Positions 12,645 to 23,312 of a stretch of 64,000 nt of DNA are shown here, one piece after another. This stretch comes from Pipra filicauda. Taxonomy: Eukaryota > Chordata > Aves > Passeriformes > Pipridae. The DNA lies in assembly GCF_003945595.2 (NCBI RefSeq), contig NW_024104096.1, positions 186,001 through 250,000 of the forward strand, written 5' to 3'. Position numbers and translations under genes: made by a program. The notes below the pieces were generated by a model that ran no database searches, had not been told where the DNA came from, and saw nothing but the letters and a program-made list of their open reading frames with translations. Numbering within the stretch: position 1 is the stretch's first letter; each line of letters opens with the position of its first letter.

Positions 12645-15600
12645 AAACAAAATTAATCCAGAAGAGAAGAGGGAACGAGAAAGATTTCTTTTTCTACAAG
12701 TTTTATTGTTAATTAAAAAAACAATTACAAGGAATTTCTAATTACTTTATAAGTACACTTTAGTCTGTACCTGTTACTCAGCAAATTAGAGAGAAAATAC
12801 TTGAAACATCTTACTAAACAGAATTACTCTTCCTCCACATCCATTCACACTTCTGCTTAATAGTCTTTTTGAGTAACACCTCCGTGAAATCTTAAGTCCT
12901 TTAAGGTATCTTACTGCAATTAATATTGTTCAGCAGTTTCCATGTTTTTCTGTCAAAGATGCAATAAACTGTGAGTTTTATTAGGACTGAGGGGCAGAGT
13001 TGGAAAGACCTTTAAATATGCTCATTATGACAGATGGCCCAAGAAAAGTGGTTGCATAACATGTGGAGCACCCCAGTAAGAAGGTGATAATCACTTCAGA
13101 AATTCAATAGACAGCCTTGAGAGAAAAAGACCAAACAGCATGGATACAGGAGGGGAGGATGGGCGAAAACTTGACCCAGCCATTGAAGGAAATAACCAAA
13201 GTTAGAGTAAGTCTATCATCTCTGCTACAGTGAACAGAAAATCATCCAAGAACTAACCAGGTGAAAAAACTGCAAAAGACTGGTGATTTGGGGCAACAAA
13301 TACATAAGCATCAGGGTTTTGCTTCCCACTGGTGCTGAGTTTTTTCCAAAATACTTGGAATTAATTCCAAGCAATCAGAAACAAACAGAAAAACAGTGGC
13401 CTTATTAGAGGAATTCAGCATAAAATACTGAAACAATAGAGAGATTAATGATGATGGCAGTTCAGAAAGAAAAATAATTATTTGATAAATCTTCTGAAAT
13501 ATTTCAAAGATATGAACAGAGAACATGTGCTACAAAAGGATCTTTATTGTGACCTTAAGAATCCATGTTGTTATTTAGACATGATTTAAAATAAAAAAAA
13601 AGGAAAAAAAACCCAAACAAACAGACAAAGGTGTTTTAGAGTTTGGAGTGCTTTTCAAAGAGAAGCAGTAGAGTCCCATTGATTTAGGTACTAGACTTTC
13701 GCTAAAGGGCAAAGCAATATCTAGTAAAGCATATAGGCCACCCTGCTCAGGACTTCTAATGATCTTATATTCTTTCCCAAATGTCAATGGTGTAATTCTT
13801 TGTTTCATAGTCTGAAAGCCTTGGACTACTCTCATTTATACTGAAGGCAACTGAAGTGAAATAGAAAGTAAGAAAGAAAATTTCATGATGGGATTGGGGG
13901 AAGGGAGGGCTTTTACCATTTTCAACTCAGCTTAATGCATTTTAAGGTCCACTTGCTTTTTTTCAGTCTAATTAATTGGTCACTTCCTAATATATACAGA
14001 GCCTATAAACATCAATTGATTGAGGTAATACTTTAACTTCTTCCCCTCTTCCTAGGAACAAGTGTGGAACAAAGAATTCTCTGGACTTGGAACAACCAGG
14101 GGCTTTAGATTTTGCTTTTAAAGAAAACTTTCACATTTGAAACACAATTTTTAAAATTTAAATTCTACCTTTTCTTTGGGTCAGTTACTATGTGATGTCA
14201 AAATCCTGACTGAACCTTACTTTGAATATTCAATTATTATTTAGCAATTACTTACTGTCACTATGTATATTTTATATTGTAGATAAAGCATGGAGGTGCC
14301 AAGAGGTAAGATGCATTTTACAGCTTTTTTTAGCAAAAGACGAGGGGGGGGGAAAAAGAAGCTCACTTTTTTTTGAATATCTAGAATTGAAATTTTCTTA
14401 CTCTAATTCTTAGTTACCATACTGTTCAAGACTCTAAAATATGTGCTGTGAATGCTTTTTTTCTAAGTGTCTAAAACCACTTGCATATTTCTCTGTCCCC
14501 CCTCCCCATAGAGATTTCCATATATTTGAAAGCAGAAAGAGTCTTTGAAAAATGAAAGATCAACTTTGGCTTGTAAAGCAAAAAAAAACTTCAACGGTTT
14601 AACTACCCCAATCTGCAGTTTGCTTATGAATTTCGTTTAACCATTTGTGTTGTACATTGCTTTGTATTTACATTCAGAACATGGAAACAGTTACACTACT
14701 TATGTAAAATACAAAGACAGAACTTTTCCTGAAACAACCAGTTAGTCTTAGAGTTTCTATACGATCTCCCCCTTGAGTAAGTAATAAGAACAAAATCACA
14801 TATTGAATGATATTCTCAGAAATGTATGTTTTAATTGGTTCCTGTGCACCATCATGTTTTCCAAGATGGCAGTACCACGAAGCAACATTAATATCTATTC
14901 AGAGCAAAGCAGATCATAGCTGGCAGGTAGATTTTATTAGAGACTTATGAGGAAGAAATAAATTAAGCCACAAGGGATAAAACTGAATAGGTTGAGGGCT
15001 GACTGAACCCAGAATGTTATTCACCCTCCTATGTTAAACTTGTCTGGCTTGCAACTTCAACTAGATTGTCCTTGAAAACAGTAAAATGAGGCACTGTGTT
15101 CATTGTGGAGGACCTCTCTTCCAGAAAGCGTAAACGGCACCAGCATTCATCTGAGCTGTCTGTTTCCGCAATGATCCCACTTCACTGATTCACCTTTCTG
15201 TGTTGCAAGGAAAGTAGTGAGTTTTCATCTCAGTAACATTGCCATAAATAGAAATTAACTCCTTAATATTGACAGCTCTACCTTGACTGTATGTGTGCCT
15301 TAAAACTTTTCTTTTTTCCACTCTATCAGCTGGCTTACTAAAACCATGGCTTTTCTCTAAAAATCTTTCTCCAGCTTGCAGCAAGTGGAGGTGCTAAGCT
15401 GGGTTATTCAAATTTAGTTTAAATAATTACTGACAAGAAAGTGTTATTCTCTGATAAACAGTGGTCTCTGGGTTTAGCTAAAAAAGAATGATTTATAGCC
15501 TATCAGATGCAACAAAGTGCTGATGATGTTTTCAGAAGGATCCAACAACCTTTCTTGGCAGTATTGCAGTATGATGCCCCTGGTCATGTCCTCTGTTTGT

Positions 15601-17566
15601 CAGAAACCAGACAAAGGAGCTGGGTCAGAAGACGTCTTCATCTCCTATTGATTCTGATTAATTTGCTCATATTAGACTTCCGCACACATCTCCCTTCTGA
15701 GGCTACAGGCCCCAGCAAGCCTGAGCAGAAACCACTGAAAATCTGGTGATGCAACAGTGGCTGATTTGATGAAAATGAAACATTTTTGTGAAAGTATATG
15801 GATTTAATTGATGTTTTTCAAGGTGACATAAATCCTTCTAGCAAGATAAGGTTTCTTTGTTTAATCTTAAATTATGTTAGAATGAAAAAAAATAAGAAGT
15901 TGATTTAACACATACTCAGATAACAAATATAAAACTCTGTAACCTCTGCAAGTGACACTACAATTATTTTTATCTTTTTCTCTGCACTACTGAGTGTACT
16001 TACCTAAAAGTAATGTGACACTTCAAAAGTTTAAAAGCTTGATTTAATTTCAATTCCTATAGGTGAGCACTGGAAGCTGCTCCTGTACTGCTGAAAGAAA
16101 AAGAACAATGTTGTTGAAATAAAGATTTTTTGGACATCTTTCTTTTGTTCTTTTTCAAACATTTTTACAAATCCAACTTGAATACAAATAGATTTATGGG
16201 ACACAAATCTTTCCTCTTATTTGTTGTAGTTTTTTTGTGGTGTAATATCAGTCAATTGTAAAACGCAGAGAAAAGTGGTGGGATACTTGCATCTAAAAAG
16301 AAGTAGTAATAAGATATGTAATAATTTATTTTTGAAATAAATTCTTGAGGTCTTCAAAATGAGGATTATTAAATGATGTCTATTTAAACTTTCATTTTCT
16401 TAAATCAGAAAGTACTTTGTGTGCATTTCATTACTTCCCTGCAGACAGGAAGCTCATTTGAAAGATTCATCTTCTAGTTGTGCAGGTATTCCACAATGCA
16501 CAATTGGAGAAAGAAACATTTATCAAAAAAAAAGGTAATATATATAAAGGAGTGAAAATTGGAGGGCAGCTTAAGGGACAGGTCTGATTTCTTTTACATT
16601 TAAATTAATCTTTGCAATTGACTGCATTTAAAATTTTCAATGTCCTCTTAACTTTCAGGTCTTTGTGAGGACAGAAGTGTTTTGTGCACAAGCTGACCTA
16701 TTTTATTTCTTTTTCATCTATATTTTAGCACAGGAAAGTTAGTAGCATCCTAAGATATTATATACTGTAATTATGACATGGTTGTATTTATATAGTTTCA
16801 ATGCTGATAAACTTTTTTTCATGTTCTGCGTGAACCAGTTGCCTTCAATAAGAACTGAAGTGACCTCTTTCTTTCAAAAACTATTTATTGCAGTTGCAAG
16901 ACCTACATATTCTATTTCCATACACACTGCTGCTAGTTATTGAAATATGCCGGTAGCAGGCTGTTTTACTTTAGCTGTGATAACAGCCAAATACAAAAAG
17001 TAGCACTGCTATAAATTCATTACATCAGCAAATAAGCTTTAATAAAGCTGGGCATTAAGGGTGTACAAAGACTTTTAAAGTTATGGAAGAAACCTTTGAA
17101 GCTTCAAAGTGTTCTAGATGTAGTGGTATAAGGATACAAAGAAATCAAGTGAGAAGCATAAGGAGAAGTGATACTTCTGTTATCCAACTGATAAAAGTTG
17201 GAATGAGCATTTCTGAAGGGTTTGGGGCTTCCAAGACTTGTCCATTTTTCAACCCATCTCCCCAGCTTGTCTAGCTTTTCATGTCTGAAAGTTTCCTTAT
17301 GTTTTTGAAGTGTATGATTGGACCTGAGAAGAAATATTCTGCCTCTTTCCAAACTTTTCCTTTCTTGGACTCTTAAAAAAGTTGAAAAGAGGAAATGTAA
17401 AACTATGTAAATGAAGGGGATATTGTAATATAAGCCTGAAAAATAGTCTGTGCACTTGTTACCTGTCTCAGGTTCTCGGCTTTTATCTCCCACACATCTA
17501 GCACACCAATGCCTTCCCAAACTCAGTCTTGGTTGCAAGCATCATTCCGGAGATGATGATCTAATC
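12645..17566. other. Unique AT-rich DNA, no gene seen
   Basis: A-rich run at about 13588-13615 and a nine-G run in a polypurine stretch at 14344-14352. The part from 16900 to 17070 reads like conserved non-coding DNA but this is only an impression. The longest frame (144 codons, minus, 17104-17538) has no recognisable domain and is probably chance. Confidence 0.5.
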
Positions 17567-17796
17567 TATTTAGATTAGAAGTTAGGAAGAAATTCTTCAC
17601 TGGGAGGGTAGTGAGGCTCTGGCACAGGCTACCCACAGCAGCTGTGGATGCCCCATCCCTGGGAGTGTTCAAGATCAGACTAGATGAGGTTGTGAGCAAC
17701 CTGGTCCAGTGAAGGGTGTCCCTGCACATTGCAGGGGAGCTGGAACTAGATTATCTTTAAGGTCCCTTGCAACTCAAGTCATTCTATGATTCTATG
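17567..17796 (+). mobile_element. CR1 LINE, 3' end fragment
   Basis: About 230 bp covering the last coding stretch and 3' UTR of a CR1 retrotransposon. It carries the familiar words of the avian 3' end and finishes in two copies of the ATTCTATG octamer at 17781-17796. Such heavy 5' truncation is usual for CR1. The 3' UTR differs from the copies at 19049 and 38587, so it belongs to another subfamily. Confidence 0.9.
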
Positions 17797-18212
17797 TCAA
17801 GTCTTTCCCAGTCTGCTTGTCTCTAAAGCACTAGAAGCTGAGAAGTCATTCAACTCCTCTAAATTAAAAATGTCTGCTATTGAGCTAACTCTTTTCTTGA
17901 TCCTCTGTTCTTTCTGCTATACCATTTCCATGTGGCACTAAACAGATACTAAGAGAGGTTCTAGGAAAGCAGTCAAGATAGTAAAAATGGCTTGATTTAA
18001 TTAAAAGAAAATTCTCTAAGAACATTTGCCTTGTAATAGAGGTTTTGCCAATAGCATTTTTCTTTGCTATAGGTTTTACTCTGCAATCTCATGACTTATA
18101 TGCAGCAGTTTGCTAGGGTTTAAGATTGATTTGGCCAATCTAATCTCCTTTTCATTGATGTGAAACTGAAAACAAATCATTAGGTTATCAGAGCTGTCTC
18201 CTTCACAAAATT
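17797..18212. other. Unique DNA, no gene seen
   Basis: AT-rich spacer between a plus-strand CR1 tail and the minus-strand SINE. No feature recognised. Confidence 0.5.
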
Positions 18213-18336
18213 AGAATCACTGAATATTCTTATTTGGAAGGGACCCACAAGGATCATCAAGTCCAGCTCTTAAGTGAATGCCCAGGTGGGTGCTGTTAGC
18301 ACCGGTGTTCTAACCAACTGAGCTATTCAGTGCTCC
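18213..18336 (-). mobile_element. tRNA-headed SINE with CR1 tail (TguSINE1-like)
   Basis: On the minus strand the element opens with a tRNA-like head: an A-box TAGCTCAGTTGG and an anticodon-arm-like hairpin (GGTGC, loop, GCACC), closest to tRNA-Ile. It then changes into a CR1 3' UTR that includes GATGATCCTTGTGGG and ends near TGATTCT. The same CR1 tail (minus strand) is seen at 25659-25720. The T-arm and B-box expected between head and tail are largely missing, so this copy has an internal deletion and could not be transcribed well by RNA polymerase III. The match to the zebra finch TguSINE1 type is from memory of that family. Confidence 0.75.
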
Positions 18337-18344
18337 TCTTCTTT

Positions 18345-18938
18345 TACGGTTACAAAAGCTAGTGGGTGGAGCTTTAGCAAGGAACATTCACATCGTCATG
18401 GGGAGTGGGTGGTGTGGGCCTAACACAAAAAAAAAGAGCCAAAGACCAGAAGAAGACAAGACCACTGTTTCTCCCAGTACTGAGGGAGGGGCAGGTTTTC
18501 TCAAGCCTAGACGCAGGTAGCTACTGCTGCCAGGGCTGCTACTGCCCAGGTTGCACCTACAGACCTTGCCAGCAGCAGCCCTGCGAGTTTCCAGCCTCTG
18601 CTGTTTTTTTACCCTCTTGCCAAAATTGTAGGGAGGGGGGAAAGTCCCTCAGCCATTTTATTTTTGCCTGGGGAAACCACATGTCAGACGCCATTTTGTC
18701 TTTTTTTTTTGTCCTAGGAGCGTGGGGACTAGAAAATGATTTCTACCTTGTTGGCTTAAAATGCTTTCCTTTGTATCTTTGCAGTTACTGCTATTTCCTT
18801 TAGTAAATTGTTATTTTTTTCTTATATGTATTTGTATTGTCCCTTCATTATTGGAGGGAGCAGGGAGAAGTTAAAACAAAAGGGGAGTGGCTTACCTGGA
18901 GTTCTATTTCTCTAGTTGGTTTGTTCAAAACCAACACA
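18345..18938 (+). mobile_element. LTR-like element, left boundary unclear
   Basis: The right end, with a splice-like and T-rich stretch followed by TTCAAAACCAACACA at 18924-18938, matches an LTR end I recognise from avian ERVL-type elements. A variant polyadenylation word AGTAAA lies near 18803. GC-richer sequence fills 18400-18720. TCTTCT occurs on both sides (near 18337 and at 18939), which could be a 6-bp target repeat, but no clear TG start was found on the left. A 132-codon frame at 18405-18803 is probably chance. Confidence 0.45.
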
Positions 18939-19048
18939 TCTTCTAAGTATTTGACTGTTTAGAGGATTGAATAGGATTCAATGGGTTTTTACTGTATTTG
19001 ATCTGCAGTGTCTTATTCTAGAGATTATGTTCATGTTATGTCACTAGG

Positions 19049-19341
19049 AGAATCATAGAATCATAGAATCAGCTGGGTTGGAAGGGACCTCAGAGATCAT
19101 CAAGTCCAACCCTTGATCCAACACCGCTGCGGTTACTAGACCATGGCATTATGTGCCACATCCAGTCTCTTCTTAAAAACCTCCAGGGACGGAGAATCCA
19201 CCGCTTCCCTGGGCAGCCCATTCCAATGTCTGATCACCCTCTTTGTAAAGAAATTCTTTCTAATATCTAACCTAAACCTCCCCTGGCACAACTTGAAACC
19301 ATACCCTCTTGTCTTGCTGATAGTTGCCTGGGAAACGTCTA
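19049..19341 (-). mobile_element. CR1 LINE, 3' end fragment
   Basis: Minus-strand CR1 with octamer repeats at 19049-19070, the 3' UTR, and the last 60 or so codons of ORF2 (residues reading [20 protein letters not shown]). The stop and 3' UTR match the copies at 39792-40444 closely, including the CCGCTGCGGTTACTAGACCA segment, so they share a subfamily. It is truncated at 19341, after which the sequence is no longer CR1. Confidence 0.9.
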
Positions 19342-20640
19342 TGGCACAGTGCTGGACTTGACAGGAGCTCTTCTGTGTCTCACAAGCTTGGGCTTCTCCT
19401 GACCAGACTGGAGAGGTTTTTCTTCTAAACTGGTCTGGAAAAGTTACAAAGCCAAGTTTATAATGTATAGAGGTGCTAAAAATCTTAGAAGGAACTGCCT
19501 TTTTTTTTTTTTCCCCTTGCAAATTTTTCCCATTGTTACTGGAACATTACAGCTTCAAGGCAAATTTTGGTTTGAGCTCAGAGAAAAGCTGAGCGAAAAG
19601 AGTTACATGTTGGATTGCTCCTGGCCTGGGAAATTGCGAAGGATATACAACTTTTTGCAGGTATTATTTTGCATTTTTTTTGTCTGCAATTTGCTATATT
19701 CTCCACGTTTGTATTTGAGCAGTGGCTACACATGGCTGATCTTTCAATATCTCTTGTCCATAACTTTCTCCTTGCAGTTCCCCAAGCTTTATATCTGTGT
19801 CAGCAGCTTCCTGGTCTGGCAAGGAAGCTGGCTAGATGAAGGAAAATGTCTTGTGCCAGGAGCAGAACTGGACCAGGTGTCCAGTGGAAGAGGAACCACA
19901 CACAGAAGTGACATTCTTCTTCCACACTGACAAATAAACTATATGGTAGATTTATAAGACTAGTAAGGATAGCTAATCAGATACTGTAAATTATTTTCCA
20001 TGAAGTTTAAGCTATGAGTGCTTTTGCTTCAGTTAGAAGAATGGGAAGACACCACTCTTATTGCCTTGTTAAGAAATCCTGGGAGACACTATGGTATGTA
20101 GATATATACCTAACACAGGTAACTCTTCTGTCTGCACCAATTTTGAACAATTTTCAAACATCCTGTTCTTCTAGTCTTTGCAGATGTTTCTACCATGTAT
20201 TGAATGGCCAAACCTTTATTGCCTGTACAAATCATACTTATGCAATAAAATTATTTAGTATATTCTCAGAAACTCAATAAAATGGAACCACCCTTTCAAA
20301 AATTCCCATAATTTAAAAACTTTTTTAAATAGAAATTTTGTTCTAAACATAGAAGTGAGAAACTGGGAAGTTATATGAGACTGCTAATATTTGGTATGAA
20401 ACCAAGGTTTATAGAAGAATCTACACCAAGACATGGATTTTGTAACTGATTAAATAATTTTATTATCTGGAAGCTAGAGTATAAGAATTCTTTTCCCAGT
20501 GGGTCTGTCTCCTCAGACTGTGGCTTTTGCAACATAAGAATAAAGCACCTTTGGAAGTGTTTTTTGACATAAAGTATAATACCTCTTTTCTTAGTTTAAC
20601 AAGATTACAACTTCGAAATTAAGAGACTTCAGGTGGAAGT
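19342..20640. other. Unique DNA, no gene seen
   Basis: Frames of 155 and 74 codons overlap at 19463-19930 without any recognised domain and with no clear splice context. Probably non-coding. Confidence 0.45.
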
Positions 20641-20744
20641 GTGGAAAAGGAAAAGAAACAGCTTTTTATTAACAAAATCTGAATAAACAACAAATGATGC
20701 AATCAAAAACTTTCAGAAGAAAAAAAAAACAAAGTCCGAATTCC

Positions 20745-21210
20745 CCGTGTGTGTGTGGGAGAAACCCGCGGCAGCCCGGGGAGTGGGTGGGAGAAAGGCA
20801 GGACTGTCCCGGCAGTTCAGAAGCTGCTCGCAGGCACGTATGCTCGTGTGCTCGCAGCCAGCAATGAAGAAGTCCCTTTTTTCCCCACAGGCAGTCTTGA
20901 AAGCAGAATACCTCGCTCTGAGATGGGTCTGTGTCTCTCTCTCGGTCGTTCTTCGCGAGGTGTCCGGTGGGGAAAAAAACCTTCCTCTCAGGAAAAGAGG
21001 CGGCCAAAATCCGGTCCCCTGCTCTGTTCGGTACCGGACCAAACCCAAAAGCCCCCGAACAAAGCACTCCTAGCCCTCCTCGCGGCCACCGTGGTTTCCC
21101 CTAGAGCCTGCTCTCCCCCCCACTCCGGCGCTGCCCAGCATGCGCGGCTTCACTTCGCCCCACACCCCCATCCCGGAGAAACAGGCGGGGGGAGCGGAGG
21201 AGGGGGATGA
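20745..21210. promoter_or_regulatory. CpG island, possible promoter
   Basis: A sharp GC- and CpG-rich island stands in AT-rich surroundings. It contains many CG dinucleotides, GC boxes (GGGGCG/CCGCC-like words), and CCCAGCATGC at 21134-21143 overlapping GCATGCGC at 21138-21145, words typical of ZNF143 and NRF1 sites in CpG-island promoters. Open frames of 108-153 codons on both strands are a product of the GC content. On the minus strand an AATAAA lies about 80 bp beyond the island (near 20662-20667), so a minus-strand LTR or a short non-coding transcript is an alternative. No inverted LTR termini were found. Confidence 0.5.
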
Positions 21211-21263
21211 CATTGGGAAAAAAATTCCAACGTCTCTTTTCAAACCTATGACACCTCTATACA

Positions 21264-22924
21264 ATGAACTGTACTATTTGCCAGGTCTGCTTTTGGTTGT
21301 ATATGAACTTTGAAATTATATGGGTCTTATGTTGCTCTAATAATTGTAGTCCTCTAGTAGGAGGGAAAGCTTCCCCAAAAAACTCTGCTTTCTCATCTTA
21401 ATTTGTTCAAATGAGATACTCAGCAGAGCAAAAATGATTGTGAAGGACAATCAGTACTGGACAGGTGGTGATTATTTCATGCACGTGTAATGGAATTTGC
21501 TGCCATTTGTGAGGATTGTTAGTGTTTCTTATTAAATTAAATATTATAAAAGTAGAAAAAATCAATTAAAAAAAAGGAGAGATTGAAAGATTGAAAATTA
21601 CAAACCCCATGAATATTATGTCCGAAATAAATCAGGATCAGCTGAAGTAAAAACATTTAATCTCTATACTGTATTATTAGTTTCTTTCCTAGTTCTTTCT
21701 GGAGCACATGTACCTATAAGAAAAGCAATAGGAACAGATAATTATCATGCTGCCAGTAAGCTGAGATATCGTGCCTAGAATTAGCTGGGGTTTAGCAGGA
21801 GGACAAGGTCATTGCCAGGGCTCTCCAATTACTACTAATATCACCACCTTTTCTAATGTGTCAAACGACAACAAGCTTTTGGAGGCTAAATACGACATCA
21901 GCAGCTTCTAGATGGCTAGTGGTAAATGACTGACACTGCGTCTGAGAGTTTTACATTGTTTGTCGAGATAAATTCACAATGAAGATGACTTTCATTTCCA
22001 ATATAAGTTGTTTATTATTAGAATTGTGCCTATAAACTGTGCTGCAAAATGCCTGACCCTGACAAGAGAGAGAGGCTTTAAATAAAGTTAATGACAAATT
22101 CCCAGTGGTATTTGGGATAATTAATAATTTTTATTATGTTACATTTTCAGTGGCTTTTGTTTCACTTTTTAGACTCATAGTTAAATTTATAGTGTTCCTT
22201 TAATTAACAGGGTTTTGGTATGCTAACCTGTCAAAGGGCTTTAGGGTTCGGTTCCTAGCAATGTTTTTCAACATTTATGCAGTAAGATTCAGTGGGTGGA
22301 GAGAAACCCCTTAACCAGAAGGCTCACAGGCTGAATGTTATTTGTTTACTCTTTGGCATAATTTAATTCCTGCTTCCCTGATAAACAGAAAAACAACTTG
22401 ATAATTCTCTCCTTTTTGAGGGCAGGAAGGGTGCAAGGGGAGGAAAAGGAGAGTTTGCATGCAATATGGCTGTTTCACAAGTGAAATTCACAGGATTCCC
22501 TAGAATTCAGCTCAAAATGCTTAAGGAGACTTCAGAGTATTCTACCAGTAAACAATTAGTTTCTTCTGGAAATTGTGTTTATTTCCTGTTGTTCATTAAG
22601 CTGGTGGGCTACTTGTTCTTACCTACACTTAATTGTCTGGACCTGAAAAGAAGTTTATGAAATTCAACTCTTTCTTAGTGTCATTGCTTTAACCTGGCTG
22701 CGAAATCTGTAGCAGGGCATGAGTGCCCCATGCTCCTGGCTGGGTACCCTCCTGGGGAACACCCTGTTGAACAAGTGAGATGCCCCTGTCAGTGTGGGAT
22801 GCTACCAGGCAGCAGTGATTACTGTGGAGGCTCAGAAACTAGGTTCACTTTCTGAATGGTATGGCCTGAAAATTCTGGGGTTTTCTGACAGAAATATGAG
22901 ACCACAACCCTGGGGATTCAGCAG
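21264..22924. other. Unique DNA, partly enhancer-like, no gene seen
   Basis: The part from about 21690 to 22330 is rich in ATTA/TAAT homeodomain-type words, with few simple repeats, no repeat family and no coding frame. This is how deeply conserved vertebrate non-coding elements often look. The claim is untested. Confidence 0.3.
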
Positions 22925-23312
22925 TGTTGTGGTTTAGGAATGGTATTCCTCAATTTAGCGTTCCCACTGAAACCTCCTAGACCACATGCTCCTTATTCAT
23001 CTCTTGCCACATGGTGTGATGGAGAGGAGAATTGGAGGCACGAAAAGGTAAAGATCGTCAGTTGAGATAGGAACAATTTACTGGAAACCACAGCAAAATA
23101 GGAAAAATTAACAGTAATAACAATCCTAATAACAGGGTGTACAAGGTATGCAAATGATTCACACCACGCAGAACCAGGTGCTACCCAACTGCACACTAAC
23201 AAACTAGAAAAAGCCCCTACTGCCCTGCATATGGTGTGAGGTGGTATAGAATAACCCCAGGGTCCTGGCTGTGCCCCTCCTGCCTGCTACAAAAGTTAAC
23301 TCTGTCCTCACC
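22925..23312 (-). mobile_element. ERVL-type LTR, internally deleted
   Basis: The left end TGTTGTGGTTTAGGAATGG is, on the minus strand, an LTR end of the CCACAACA kind that I recognise from abundant songbird ERVL elements. The familiar continuation is present as far as about 23250 (ATGCAAATGATTCACA-like segment, then GGTATAGAATA). The sequence then jumps to GTTAACTCTGTCCTCACC, which resembles the opposite end of the LTR, so the middle appears deleted. No target repeat is visible. Two open frames of about 70 codons here are not genes. Confidence 0.7.

Noticed and set aside
17104..17538. 144-codon minus-strand frame
   Set aside because: No recognised domain, ordinary AT-rich composition, and no splice or promoter context; likely chance.
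19463..19930. 155-codon plus frame
   Set aside because: Hydrophobic bias comes from T-rich sequence; an overlapping frame is also open and no family is recognisable.
20749..21210. 153-codon plus frame and 108-132-codon frames on both strands
   Set aside because: All overlap a CpG island where stops are rare; composition is low-complexity and no domain is recognisable.
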